Source: Streptococcus sp. LPB0220
GTDB taxonomy: Bacteria > Bacillota > Bacilli > Lactobacillales > Streptococcaceae
Direction of reading: 5' to 3'
Assembly: GCF_008727815.1 (NCBI RefSeq)
Contig: NZ_CP044230.1
Location: 1,100,001 to 1,164,000, forward strand
Length of the DNA: 64,000 bases
Below are positions 33,620 to 42,928 of this stretch, one piece after another (position 1 is the stretch's first letter; each line of letters opens with the position of its first letter). Position numbers and translations under genes: made by a program. The notes beneath the pieces were generated by a model. That model had not been told where the DNA came from. It saw only the letters and a program-made list of their open reading frames with translations, and did no database searches.

Positions 33620-35194
33620 TTACATCAAAGGTCCAATCAAAGAAAAAAGATAGCCACCCAGACGATGAACCATAGGTATTTTTGATAAACTTTCTAAAGT
33701 GACTTCCTCTGAGAGAGCCTGGGCTTTCTCAAAATCTTCTTCAATCTTAAGCACTTCTAGATTTTTGTAGAGATAAACCCCATCTTCAAAATTTTGATAG
33801 AGGCTTCGGTAGTCTGTATTAATGGTTCCTACCACAGCTTGTTGGCTATCAGAAACATAAACCTTAGCATGGACAAAGCCTGGGGTATAACGGAAAATAC
33901 GGACGCCAGCATCCAAGAGGGCTTTAAAATAGGTCGTCGCAATATCAAAGGCATACTGTTTATCTGGAATACCTGGCATAATGATACGAACATCCACACC
34001 TCGTCTGGCCGCAAAGGTCATGGCTCGAACCAATTCATCATCCAAAATCAAATAAGGCGTCATGATATAGACATAATTAGTTGATGTATTCAGAAGATGT
34101 AAATAAACATTTTCTGCAACCTTGTGGTAGGTCGACGGTGAATTGCCATAAGGGAGTACAAAGCCCTGACTCTTTCTTTGTTGAGGTTTTTCTTGTAGAT
34201 AGTGCTCCATATCCCTTTTATCTTCTATTCCAGTCACTGTCCACATGGTCAAAAAGAGAGCTTTTAGCGTTTGAACTGCTGAACCATCTAATCGAAGGGC
34301 CGTGTCCTTCCAATGACCAAAGCGTTCTCGTTTATTGACATACTCATCAGCGATATTAACGCCACCAGTATAAGCAACTTGACCATCAATCACTGTAATC
34401 TTTCGATGGTCTCGGTAATTGTAATAGGTTGATAGAATAGGCTTGACTGGTGAGAAGGCCTGGGCTTTAATCCCAACCTTGTGCAATCGCTCGATATAAT
34501 CGTAGGACAAGGTAGTCATCTCATTCATCCCATCAAACATGACACGAACGTCTAGACCTGCCTTGGCCTTCTCCTCCAAAATGGCTAAAATCTCACCCCA
34601 CATGATACCTTCGTCAATGATGAAATATTCCATGAAGATATAACGCTCCGCCTTTTTCAAATCCTCCAACAAGGCTGGAAGCATGTCATCTCCAAGTGGA
34701 AAATAGGTAACCTCTGTGTCTCTGTAGATAGGAAACTGTGCTGGACTATGCTCCAAAAAATAAGCTAATCTCTGTAATTGGCGATCACTTTGGGATAAAT
34801 AATCAGCAACTTCTGGATCGGTGCTTAGATAGTCGGATGCCTGCACTGTAGCATCCTCAAGCCGCTTCTTCAAGCGTCTCACACCCAAATCAGCTAACGA
34901 AAAGTAAAGCAGAGCCGTCCCAAAAATTGGAAAGAGGGCAATGATAATCACCCAGGACAATTTGGAACGAGAATCCATGGAACGATTGAGCAAGTAAAAG
35001 AAGGTAAAAACACTCAACAAGTGTTCCCATAAGATAATGGATGGGAAATGCTCTTGTAGGCTGAGATATGAAAAGACAAGAAAGGCCAATTCCAGTAAGA
35101 AGAACAGGAGAATGGGAACCTTTCGGTTAAGTAGAATTTTAGCCCATCTTGAGGGCTTTTGAGGTAACAGTCTAGCACTTTGTTCTTGAGTCAT
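33620..35194 (-). CDS. cls: Cardiolipin synthase
   Basis: 524-residue phospholipase-D-type enzyme that joins two phosphatidylglycerols into cardiolipin. Two N-terminal membrane helices (about residues 28-46 and 55-71, then a short one at 82-102) anchor it. The first HKD motif is HRKITVIDG (about residues 262-270), followed by GGVNIAD. The second is HAKVYVSD (about residues 440-447), then GTINTDYRS. The spacing and C-terminal LSKIPMVHRLGGYLFSLIGPLM fit bacterial Cls proteins. It is 15 bases upstream of the AlkD-like gene and may be co-transcribed. Confidence 0.95.
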   Translation of the reverse strand: MTQEQSARLLPQKPSRWAKILLNRKVPILLFFLLELAFLVFSYLSLQEHFPSIILWEHLLSVFTFFYLLNRSMDSRSKLSWVIIIALFPIFGTALLYFSLADLGVRRLKKRLEDATVQASDYLSTDPEVADYLSQSDRQLQRLAYFLEHSPAQFPIYRDTEVTYFPLGDDMLPALLEDLKKAERYIFMEYFIIDEGIMWGEILAILEEKAKAGLDVRVMFDGMNEMTTLSYDYIERLHKVGIKAQAFSPVKPILSTYYNYRDHRKITVIDGQVAYTGGVNIADEYVNKRERFGHWKDTALRLDGSAVQTLKALFLTMWTVTGIEDKRDMEHYLQEKPQQRKSQGFVLPYGNSPSTYHKVAENVYLHLLNTSTNYVYIMTPYLILDDELVRAMTFAARRGVDVRIIMPGIPDKQYAFDIATTYFKALLDAGVRIFRYTPGFVHAKVYVSDSQQAVVGTINTDYRSLYQNFEDGVYLYKNLEVLKIEEDFEKAQALSEEVTLESLSKIPMVHRLGGYLFSLIGPLM

Positions 35195-35299
35195 AAAAAC
35201 CTCTTTCGTATAAAAACATCTTCTATGCTGAATAATTTATGGATTATTTCAAGTGATATGGAGTTTTCATTTCATTTAGCTACTACTCCTTAACAGCTC

Positions 35300-35809
35300 T
35301 TACTTGATTTTTCTCACCGGCCCTTCGATCGTCTTTTGCATCCAGACGATATCATGCCATTTGTTAAACTTATAGCCAATCTTTGGGAAATGAGCCACTT
35401 GGACATAGCCCCGCTTTTCATGCATGGAAATGCTCGCTTCGTTCGGGACTGCGATACAGGCCAGAAAGCGTAAGTAGCCTCGTGCTTGTAGCTCTTCTTC
35501 TAAGGCCGTATAAAGGGCCGATCCAATCCCTTGTCCACGCGCTTCCTTTGCTACATAAATAGATAATTCAGTGGTCCAATCATAGGCAGCGCGTGCATAA
35601 TAGGTCGAGGCATAGGCATACCCCACAACTTTCCCATCCACTTCTGCGACCAAATAAGGAAATTGGGTCAGCGTTTTTGCGATGCGGCTTTCAAATTCCT
35701 GGACAGTCGGCACATCAACCTCAAAGGTAATGGCTGTCTCTGTCACATAAGGTTGGTAAATCGCTCGGATAGCTGCTGCATCGCTGAGCTGAACGGGTCG
35801 AATCATCAT
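35300..35809 (-). CDS. GNAT N-acetyltransferase (phosphinothricin acetyltransferase-like)
   Basis: 169-residue GNAT-fold enzyme, closest by eye to the phosphinothricin/methionine-sulfone acetyltransferases: N-terminal MIRPVQLSDAAAIRAIYQPYV, then ETAITFEVDVPT, and the acetyl-CoA loop KEARGQGIGSALYTALEE (Arg/Gln-x-x-Gly-x-Gly, about residues 90-100), then FLACIAVPNEASISMHEKRGY and WHDIVWMQK. The substrate cannot be set by sequence; small amines or amino-acid analogues are typical. Two ATGs in tandem (35809, 35806) follow AGGAGG; either is possible. Confidence 0.88.
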   Translation of the reverse strand: MMIRPVQLSDAAAIRAIYQPYVTETAITFEVDVPTVQEFESRIAKTLTQFPYLVAEVDGKVVGYAYASTYYARAAYDWTTELSIYVAKEARGQGIGSALYTALEEELQARGYLRFLACIAVPNEASISMHEKRGYVQVAHFPKIGYKFNKWHDIVWMQKTIEGPVRKIK

Positions 35810-35883
35810 GGTGGCCTCCTAATTAGATTATAGCTAGTATACCGATAAGCCTTCTCACTGTCAATGAAGGACCAGTAGCAAGC

Positions 35884-35913
35884 AAAAAATCCTGGAATTG
35901 TATCCAGGATTTC
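35884..35913 (-). terminator. Terminator of the beta-helix protein gene
   Basis: AAATCCTGGA / TCCAGGATTT perfect stem with six T on the minus strand, just after the stop codon. Confidence 0.88.
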
Positions 35914-35921
35914 CATCCTTC

Positions 35922-37949
35922 TTAAACCGTTTGACTTAACCCCATCATCCGGTAAAGGAATAAAGCACTCGGAGCCTTCAAAAAGCTCTTTTGCTTAGAA
36001 TTTGTTGCTTTTAAGACATAGTTAGGTTTGACTGTTTTAGTAACTGTCTTTGCTTGTTTAAGATTCAGACCGGTTTGTTTTTTAGACGGTTGAACTTTCG
36101 AAGGTTGAAGGGAAGCCTTCACTGCGCTTGCTTGAAGGGGTTTTTCTTTCACCTTCAAGGCTTGTCCAATTGGTTTTGAAGCAGGAGCAGATAGTCCTGC
36201 TTGAGCTGAATGAGAGAGTTGACTCATGGTTTGATTGTTTCTGACTTCGACATGGTTTAGGATACCTCCATTTGGATTGAGGTGATCAGTCACACCTGTA
36301 TCAAATGGCGCTACAAATACATTGTCCTCAATGGTGACATTTTTAATATCTCCATAGCGCGTTTCAACATCAATCGATCCACGATGCTTGTTGTAGATAT
36401 CGCTCTTCGTCCCTGTACGCTCCAAGAGATTGTGGTGAACCCGAATCCCTTCTTCATTCAAATCAAAGTTATGGCCTTTAAAGACAGTCGTCAAGCGAAT
36501 TCCGGCATCCCCGATATTGTCTTTAATCCGATTGTAGGCGATCTCATGGCCTTTCCCACCAAAGATTCCCACACCTCCAGCGCGCCAACCGAGTTCAATC
36601 GTATTGTGCAAGAATTTATTATTTTCTGCTACTGCTGATTCTGTTCCATCCGCAATACTTGACCAGCTGGCAAGTCCGTCATCTCCATTCCCACGGATAC
36701 TAGAATTGCGGACAATCGAATTCTTAGTCCCTTGGGCAAAGTTGACTCCGTCAGCTAAATTGTTTCGCAAACGGACATTTTCAACTACTAGACCATCTGT
36801 GTACTTCATATCGTTTTTGCCAGCATAATCGCCAATCCACATGCCGACTTCAAAGTGTTCGGCCCAAATATCATGAATATGAGAATTCTTCCCTGGCGTT
36901 CCAGAAATGGCCTTGTACTGAGCATTTTCACCATAGCGTGAACGAAGGTTAGAGGACAGATAGACTTCGCTAAATTCAACATGGTTGTCTTGGTGAAGGA
37001 AGTCAAAACCACCGCCACCAGCTTGGTCACTAGTGAAATGCAGTTGGGTATGCCAGATACCGGCCCCTGAAATCTTCATATCGGAAGCATCGATACCGAC
37101 TTTTCGATTGAGATTAAATCGCCCAGCTGGGATATAGACATTCTTTCCGGTTTGTTTGGCTTCATAAATCGCATCATAGAGGGCCTGGCTATCATCGGTA
37201 TCATCATTTGGTGTAGCTCCTTTTGAAACAATATTGATAGCATTGTCCCCTTGAGCAATCGGGTCTGGAGCTTGCTCGAATTCCACAAAGTCAAGGCCGT
37301 AATGGACGTCGTCTGACCTGTTTTTCACTAGTGAAACCACATCTCCTTTTTGAAGTTGAATGTCTGGAAGGAGGCTATGCACTTCATCAAATTGGAAGCG
37401 GGCACGTGTATCTGCCTGTGCACTATCGTGTACACCTTTGTCATTCAAGTACTGCCAGTTTGATGAGGACGAAAGATCCAATTGTTGAACACTATGACCA
37501 TTCACCTGTACATCGAGTTGTCCACTTGCGCCATCTGGTACCGTGTAGCGTACGGTTAAAGCATTGGCTGGTTCATTGACCTTAAAGGAAACACCATCTC
37601 CCTTTTCTTTTAAAGCGACATGAGTCTGATCAGAAGCTTCAATAGCTGTTGAGTGACTGTCTTGAGACTGCTCTACCTCTGCCTTTCCAAGGAGGTTTCC
37701 TTTGTCTGCTTCATAACGGGTGTAAGGCATAGATGCTCCATATTGGCTGGTATCTACTTGAGAGCTTGCGGGATCAGAAGTTGTCGCTTCTTGCCCTTGT
37801 GTTTGGACTTGTGCTTGCTCTCCAACTTGATCAGCTGCCACAGATTTTCCAGTCAAAAAACAAGCCCCCATGATCGCAATTACGACAGAAAAGACTCCAA
37901 GCTTAGACTTGCGAATGCCAAAAATGATATCTTTGTTTAAATGATACAT
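35922..37949 (-). CDS. Secreted beta-helix protein, GH87 (alpha-1,3-glucanase)-like
   Basis: 675-residue exported protein. A YSIRK-like signal (FGIRKSKLGVFSVVIAIMGAC) with cleavage near SVAA-D is followed by a Ser/Gln-rich spacer, a beta-sandwich CBM-like domain (YTRYEADKGNLLGKA to DFVEFEQA, about residues 77-228), and a right-handed parallel beta-helix with a pectate-lyase-like start (INIVSKGATPNDDTDDSQALYDAI) and repeated N/H/D turns to about residue 575. Asp 400 (LADGVNF) and the pair Asp 423/424 (GNGDDG) keep the 23/24 spacing I recall for the catalytic aspartates of GH87 mutanases. The C-terminal 100 residues are Lys/Ser/Thr-rich with no LPXTG. ATG 37949 or GTG 37952 both fit the AGGAG. 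Enzyme activity is inferred. Confidence 0.75.
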   Translation of the reverse strand: MYHLNKDIIFGIRKSKLGVFSVVIAIMGACFLTGKSVAADQVGEQAQVQTQGQEATTSDPASSQVDTSQYGASMPYTRYEADKGNLLGKAEVEQSQDSHSTAIEASDQTHVALKEKGDGVSFKVNEPANALTVRYTVPDGASGQLDVQVNGHSVQQLDLSSSSNWQYLNDKGVHDSAQADTRARFQFDEVHSLLPDIQLQKGDVVSLVKNRSDDVHYGLDFVEFEQAPDPIAQGDNAINIVSKGATPNDDTDDSQALYDAIYEAKQTGKNVYIPAGRFNLNRKVGIDASDMKISGAGIWHTQLHFTSDQAGGGGFDFLHQDNHVEFSEVYLSSNLRSRYGENAQYKAISGTPGKNSHIHDIWAEHFEVGMWIGDYAGKNDMKYTDGLVVENVRLRNNLADGVNFAQGTKNSIVRNSSIRGNGDDGLASWSSIADGTESAVAENNKFLHNTIELGWRAGGVGIFGGKGHEIAYNRIKDNIGDAGIRLTTVFKGHNFDLNEEGIRVHHNLLERTGTKSDIYNKHRGSIDVETRYGDIKNVTIEDNVFVAPFDTGVTDHLNPNGGILNHVEVRNNQTMSQLSHSAQAGLSAPASKPIGQALKVKEKPLQASAVKASLQPSKVQPSKKQTGLNLKQAKTVTKTVKPNYVLKATNSKQKSFLKAPSALFLYRMMGLSQTV

Positions 37950-38091
37950 CACATATTTCTCCTTTTATTTTTTACAACGATTCTATCCTAATAAAAATTA
38001 TCATGACAAACAAGATGAATTGTGTGAATATTCTGTATCAATTTGTTGCAGAAATGTTAACCTTTTTATGTAGTAATAAAAGTGAGTAAGA

Positions 38092-38130
38092 AAAAAGAGG
38101 CTGAGAATGCTTTCTCAAACCTCTTATGAT
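38092..38130 (-). terminator. Terminator of the ABC exporter operon
   Basis: AAGAGGTTTGAGAA / TCTCAGCCTCTT stem with six T on the minus strand; 10 bases after the stop codon at 38140. Confidence 0.82.
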
Positions 38131-38139
38131 GACACGAGC

Positions 38140-39918
38140 TTATTCCGCTTTTTTATTTGAAAATTGGCTATTGTAGAGCTCATAGTAGAATCCTTTGTCT
38201 GCCAACAAGGATTGGTGATTTCCTTGCTCGATGATTTGGCCATCTTTGAGGACAAGGATTTTATCTGCTTCTTGAATGGTAGACAGGCGGTGAGCAATGA
38301 CAAAGCTAGTCCGCCCTTTCATCAAATTCTTCATGGCTTTTTGAATCAAGAGTTCTAAACGCGTATCGACAGAAGACGTCGCTTCATCCAAAATCAATAT
38401 TTTAGGATCCGCTAGGAGCGCACGCGCAATGGTTAGGAGCTGCTTTTGCCCTAGAGAAATATTGCTAGACTCCTGGTTCATTTCCATATTGTAACCACCA
38501 GGAAGCGTCCGGATAAAGTGATCAACATTGGCTGCTTTTGCGGCTTCCACAATTTCTTCATCCGTTGCTTCTAGGTTACCAAAGCGAAGGTTTTCTTTGA
38601 TGGTTCCCTCGTACAACCAGGCATCCTGAAGTACCATCCCAAATTGCTTGCGGTAATCTTGGCGTGACAGATGGCGAATATCGTGGCCATCCACCGTAAT
38701 CGATCCCGCAGTCACATCGTAAAAACGCATGAGCAAATTAATCAGAGTTGTTTTCCCTGCTCCGGTCGGTCCGACAATAGCCACCATTTCACCTGGTTTG
38801 ACTTCTAGATTGAAATCGCGAATCAAGGGTTTGTCCGCTACGTATTGGAAATCAACGTTTTTAAAGCTGACTTGCCCTGTCAAATCTCCAGAGAGGGTTT
38901 CTGTCACATCTGCTACTTCATCTGGCTCATCCATGACTTGGAAAATCCGGTCTAGAGACGACTTAGCACTTTGTAGCTGACCTGCCAATTGGGTCAAGTT
39001 TTGAATCGGTTGGTTGATCTGCCAAACATATTGAACGAAGGCCTGCATATTCCCGACAGTCAAACGACCTGCTATCACTTGCAAGCCACCAAACAAAGCG
39101 ATAATGAGATAAGTCAAATCTGAAATCCCATTTAAAATCGGCATCATTAAGCCAGAAATGAAATTAGCCTTGAACCCTACTTTTTGAAGGTGATGGGTAA
39201 TATCATGAAATTCTTCCTGAGAAGATTTTTCCCGAACGTAGAGCTTAAGGACGTTAAAGCCTGTTAAATTTTCTTGCACAAAGCCGTTCATTGCCCCCAA
39301 AACATCTGCCTGCTCTTTAAAGTAAGGCTGAGATTTTTTCATGATAAATCGAGCACTGAAATAAGTGATCGGAATGGACAAAATGACCACTAGCCCCAGT
39401 TGGATGTTTAAGTATAATACCATGCTGATGACAAAAAGCAAGGTAAAGATAGCATTAACGATTTGTAAGAAGGACTGTTGCAAGGCATTCGAGACGGTTT
39501 CGACATCGCTAGTAAAACGTCCCAGTAAATCTCCGAACTGATGCCGGTCAAAATAAGAAACGGGAATGTGATTGATTTTATGAGACAAATCATTTCGCAT
39601 GTCCTGAACGGTCTTTTGAACAGCATTGGTCATAAAATAGTTGGAATAATAAGATCCCAACTCATAGAGGACCCCACGGAATAGATAGAGCGTCATAATG
39701 ATCGCGATATAGGAGGTATTAAGACCAGCTCCCGCAAGGCCTTTTGCCATATCCATGAGATTTTTTGTCAACTCAGTAATCGCAAGCCCCAAAACAAAGG
39801 GTTCGACAACACTCATGACGACACTTAGAATTTTTAAGAAAATGGACAAGCAAACTTCCAAGCGATAGGCTCTCAAATAAGTCCATAGTCTACTAAAACT
39901 GTTTTGTTCTTGTTTCAT
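38140..39918 (-). CDS. Heterodimeric multidrug-type ABC exporter, catalytic-Glu subunit
   Basis: 592-residue half-transporter: six helices in the first 320 residues and a nucleotide-binding domain with Walker A GPTGAGKTTL (about residues 382-391), Walker B KILILDEATSSVD with the normal catalytic Glu, and a degenerate signature NISLGQKQ in place of LSGGQ. This is the complement of the partner encoded by the next gene. Such pairs (LmrCD, EfrAB, PatAB-like) export drugs or lipids. The substrate is not set; the PatAB comparison is by architecture only. It is 13 bases downstream of the partner gene. Confidence 0.9.
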   Translation of the reverse strand: MKQEQNSFSRLWTYLRAYRLEVCLSIFLKILSVVMSVVEPFVLGLAITELTKNLMDMAKGLAGAGLNTSYIAIIMTLYLFRGVLYELGSYYSNYFMTNAVQKTVQDMRNDLSHKINHIPVSYFDRHQFGDLLGRFTSDVETVSNALQQSFLQIVNAIFTLLFVISMVLYLNIQLGLVVILSIPITYFSARFIMKKSQPYFKEQADVLGAMNGFVQENLTGFNVLKLYVREKSSQEEFHDITHHLQKVGFKANFISGLMMPILNGISDLTYLIIALFGGLQVIAGRLTVGNMQAFVQYVWQINQPIQNLTQLAGQLQSAKSSLDRIFQVMDEPDEVADVTETLSGDLTGQVSFKNVDFQYVADKPLIRDFNLEVKPGEMVAIVGPTGAGKTTLINLLMRFYDVTAGSITVDGHDIRHLSRQDYRKQFGMVLQDAWLYEGTIKENLRFGNLEATDEEIVEAAKAANVDHFIRTLPGGYNMEMNQESSNISLGQKQLLTIARALLADPKILILDEATSSVDTRLELLIQKAMKNLMKGRTSFVIAHRLSTIQEADKILVLKDGQIIEQGNHQSLLADKGFYYELYNSQFSNKKAE

Positions 39919-39931
39919 CTGCTTCTCCTTT

Positions 39932-41668
39932 CTATTCCTCTGTTAATGATGGACTATCGAGCTGCGAATTGGCAATTTCACGATAGATCTCATTGCTTTC
40001 CATCAATTCATCGTGGGTTCCTCGACCAACGATCTCCCCTTGGTCCAAGACAATAATTTGATCCGCATCCATAATGGTTCCCACGCGTTGCGCTACGATC
40101 AAGACGGTCGCATCTCCTGTGACTTCTTTGAGACGCTTCCGCAAAGTGGCATCCGTCTTGTAGTCTAAGGCAGAGAAGGAATCATCAAAAATAAAGACAT
40201 CTGGATCTTTGACAACGGCACGAGCGATGGATAAGCGTTGTTTTTGACCACCTGAAAGGTTGCTACCACCTTCTGCCAAATGGGTATCAAAGCGTTCCTC
40301 ACGACTGTCGATAAATTCCTTGGCTTGGGAAATTTCAGCCGCTTGTTCTAGCTCTTGTACAGAGGCATCTTCTTTCCCATAACGAAGGTTCTCAGCAATG
40401 GTTCCTGTAAAGAGCAAGGCCTTTTGCGGAATAAAACCAATCTTTTGGCGAAGGGCTTTCAGATTGTAGTCACGGACATCCACGCCATCCACCAAAATTT
40501 TCCCAAGCGTTACATCATAGAATCGAGGAATCAACTGCACAAGTGAAGATTTCCCAGAACCGGTCGAACCGATAAAGGCAATCGTTTCGCCAGGTTTGGC
40601 TTGAAAGGAAATGTTGTGAAGAACTGGACTCTCCGTCTCACCTGGATAGGCAAAGGTGACATTGTCAAATTCCAAATAGCCACGAGACGTTGTTTCTGTT
40701 ACACCATTCTCATTTGGATCGATCGAAATGGGCATGTCCATGATTTCCTTGAGCCGACGGCTAGAAACCGCAGTCCGAGGATACATGGTAAAGAGATTGG
40801 CTAAAAAGAGGAAAGATAAGAGCGCGTGGAAGCTATACTCAATAAAAGCAACCAGATCCCCAATTTTCAAACTACCGTCATGAAGAGGATCCAAAGCAAA
40901 CCAGACAATCGCCACAATCATAGCAATGATGATCTGCACAAATAAGGGCTCTGTCAAACCAGTTAGTTTGAACAATTTATTCGAGTTTTCTGCGTAGACT
41001 GCATTTTCAGCCGCAAATTTCTCTTCCTGGAATTCTTCACGGGCAAAGGCACGAATCACACGAAGTCCAGTCAAATTTTCACGCGCAAACTGATTAAGAT
41101 GGTCGAGGGTCTTTTGTTGCTTCTCAGAAAGTGGACGTGTCTTAACTGCTACATACCAGACGACGACAGCAAGAAATGGTACAGATACCGCTACAATCCA
41201 CGCTAAAGAAGGACTGGTTGTCAGAATCAAGAGAACACTGGAAACCATCATCAAGGGTGTGATGACCCCCATCTTCAACATAGAATCCGCAAACTGCATC
41301 AAAACAAAGGCATCCGAAGTCAAACGAGTGACCAATGACGATACCCCAATTTGCTCATACTCGCGATGCGAGTACTCCTGTAACTTAGCATAGAGGTCAT
41401 TTCGCATATCTCGGACCATGGTGGTCGTTAGTTGACCAACCGCGTAAGACAAGATAATCCGTCCCGCAATCCCAAGTAAAATAATCGCAAACATGACCCA
41501 GCCCCAGAAATACAGCCGATCCACATCACGCGGGTTAATCCCCTCATCAATCATGCGAGCTAGAATCGTTGGCAAGCCCAAATTGACAATAACAAACAGG
41601 ACCGCTGAAAATAGATTCAGGGCTAGCCACTTGGGATACTTTTTCAAGTAAGACCAAATATATAGCAT
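39932..41668 (-). CDS. Heterodimeric multidrug-type ABC exporter, degenerate-site subunit
   Basis: 578-residue half-transporter: six membrane helices, then an NBD with Walker A GSTGSGKSSL (about residues 363-372), a perfect signature SGGQKQRLS, and Walker B VFIFDDSFSALD in which the catalytic Glu is Asp. This Asp-for-Glu change, paired with the degenerate signature of the partner, is the hallmark of heterodimeric exporters with one working ATP site. The ATG at 41668 follows AAAGGAG; an upstream in-frame extension to 41752 has no homology. It is transcribed first and the partner second. Confidence 0.92.
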   Translation of the reverse strand: MLYIWSYLKKYPKWLALNLFSAVLFVIVNLGLPTILARMIDEGINPRDVDRLYFWGWVMFAIILLGIAGRIILSYAVGQLTTTMVRDMRNDLYAKLQEYSHREYEQIGVSSLVTRLTSDAFVLMQFADSMLKMGVITPLMMVSSVLLILTTSPSLAWIVAVSVPFLAVVVWYVAVKTRPLSEKQQKTLDHLNQFARENLTGLRVIRAFAREEFQEEKFAAENAVYAENSNKLFKLTGLTEPLFVQIIIAMIVAIVWFALDPLHDGSLKIGDLVAFIEYSFHALLSFLFLANLFTMYPRTAVSSRRLKEIMDMPISIDPNENGVTETTSRGYLEFDNVTFAYPGETESPVLHNISFQAKPGETIAFIGSTGSGKSSLVQLIPRFYDVTLGKILVDGVDVRDYNLKALRQKIGFIPQKALLFTGTIAENLRYGKEDASVQELEQAAEISQAKEFIDSREERFDTHLAEGGSNLSGGQKQRLSIARAVVKDPDVFIFDDSFSALDYKTDATLRKRLKEVTGDATVLIVAQRVGTIMDADQIIVLDQGEIVGRGTHDELMESNEIYREIANSQLDSPSLTEE

Positions 41669-41814
41669 AGATGATTCTCCTTTTTCATAAATAATAACCT
41701 TGATCACACAGAAAAGAGGGAGCGAGACGAAATCATTTTCAAAGAAAATCATTCCTACCTCAGTCCCATCTGTAGTCTCATTTATTATATCAAACCAGTC
41801 ATAAAAGTAAAGCG

Positions 41815-41838
41815 AAAGAGCAGGTTTCCCCGCTCTTC
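41815..41838 (-). terminator. Weak terminator of lipoprotein gene 1
   Basis: AAGAGCGGG / CCTGCTCTT stem with a short loop, poor T-run, just after the stop at 41846. Confidence 0.45.
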
Positions 41839-41845
41839 AGTCGCT

Positions 41846-42295
41846 TTATTTCGTGCGTTTGAGTTTAGCGTTTTTAAGAATCATAAGATCCCCTTGGTTG
41901 CTATTACTTAACTTAGAAAGATCAAATGTCAAATAGTCACCATCGACCTTATATGTAATCTTTTCTCCACTACCATCATTTGACGAGATTGTTTTCTCTT
42001 TTTGATTGATTTTGACATCATAAGATCGCTCATTCTTTTGACCAGCGACTTCACCCGCGATGCTGAGGGTTCCTTTAGAATCTTTGATCTTAATAGAAAC
42101 TTCAAAATTAATAACGTCTCCAATAGACTCTAATTGACTACCTGATAAGCCCTGCTCTTCAAGAATCTTCTTGAGTTCAGTTTTTGTTGGTTTGTAGACA
42201 TAAGTCCCATTATCACTTTTGGCACCACATGCCACCAAGAGGACTGCTGCAAAAACTGCAACGAAAGCTAAAAGAATACGTTTAATATTTTTCAT
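41846..42295 (-). CDS. Small lipoprotein, paralogue 1 of 3
   Basis: 149-residue lipoprotein. The signal peptide is MKNIKRILLAFVAVFAAVLL, with lipobox LVAC and lipidated Cys23. The mature part (NGTYVYKPTKTELKKILEEQG..., then strands with Asp/Lys/Gly turns) has no recognised domain; it resembles small lipocalin- or calycin-like beta proteins only loosely. The two genes upstream encode relatives with the same signal and the same SDNGTYV(Y/F) start, so this is a three-gene tandem family. It has its own promoter (42326-42354) and ribosome site TAGGAG. The surface role is unknown. Confidence 0.8.
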   Translation of the reverse strand: MKNIKRILLAFVAVFAAVLLVACGAKSDNGTYVYKPTKTELKKILEEQGLSGSQLESIGDVINFEVSIKIKDSKGTLSIAGEVAGQKNERSYDVKINQKEKTISSNDGSGEKITYKVDGDYLTFDLSKLSNSNQGDLMILKNAKLKRTK

Positions 42296-42325
42296 AATCA
42301 ATCTCCTAATGTATTTTATAATGAG

Positions 42326-42354
42326 ATTTTACCACTATTTTCATACTGATTCAA
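42326..42354 (-). promoter_or_regulatory. Promoter of lipoprotein gene 1
   Basis: TTGAAT (42354-42349), a 17-base spacer and TAAAAT (42331-42326) on the minus strand. Confidence 0.7.
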
Positions 42355-42371
42355 GATATTTTAAAGAAGAA

Positions 42372-42398
42372 AAAGAGCAGATCCCCTCTGCCCTTCTC
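42372..42398 (-). terminator. Terminator of lipoprotein gene 2
   Basis: AAGGGCAGA / TCTGCTCTT type stem followed by a T-rich run on the minus strand, after the stop at 42404. Confidence 0.7.
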
Positions 42399-42403
42399 TT
42401 GTA

Positions 42404-42856
42404 TTATTTTGTACGTTTGAATTTAGCGTTTTTGAACATTTCCAAAGCGGCTTCATGACCTGAACTCTTTTCACCAGATAAATCAAAAGTGAACACATCG
42501 CCTGAAACTTTGTATTTAACCTTCTCACCTTCACCTGTTTTAGATTGAAGAGTTTTCTTTTGTTGGTCAACTTTCATATCAAATGATTGGTCAGTCTTTT
42601 GTCCCATCATTTCACCTTTAATTTTAAGGCTACCTGTTTTGTCTTTAATGGTCACTGAAACTTCCAATTTAACATTGTCGATCAATGCATCTACACTTGA
42701 ACTTGGAGCACCTTGTTCTTCAAGGATTTCCTTCACTTCAGTTTTTGATGGTTTGTAGACATAAGTCCCGTTATCACTTTTGGCACCACATGCCACCAAG
42801 AGGACTGCTGCAAAAACAGCTACTACAGCTAAAAGAATACGTTTAAAGTTTTTCAT
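42404..42856 (-). CDS. Small lipoprotein, paralogue 2 of 3
   Basis: 150-residue lipoprotein with signal MKNFKRILLAVVAVFAAVLL and lipidated Cys23, then GAKSDNGTYVYKPSKTEVKEILEEQG. It shares the start and the C-terminal KFKRTK/KLKRTK ending with paralogue 1, with divergence in the middle. The mature domain is charged and predicted beta-rich. Ribosome site AAAAAGGAG is strong. Its promoter has a perfect -10, and an inverted WalR-type box lies 14 bases upstream of the -35 (42929-42945). The function is unknown. Confidence 0.8.
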   Translation of the reverse strand: MKNFKRILLAVVAVFAAVLLVACGAKSDNGTYVYKPSKTEVKEILEEQGAPSSSVDALIDNVKLEVSVTIKDKTGSLKIKGEMMGQKTDQSFDMKVDQQKKTLQSKTGEGEKVKYKVSGDVFTFDLSGEKSSGHEAALEMFKNAKFKRTK

Positions 42857-42885
42857 AACTTCTCCTTTTTAGTTAGATTCACCCT

Positions 42886-42914
42886 ATTATATCAACAATT
42901 CAGACACACGGCAA
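42886..42914 (-). promoter_or_regulatory. Promoter of lipoprotein gene 2
   Basis: TTGCCG (42914-42909), a 17-base spacer and perfect TATAAT (42891-42886) on the minus strand. Confidence 0.75.
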
Positions 42915-42928
42915 TGAAATATTACAAA

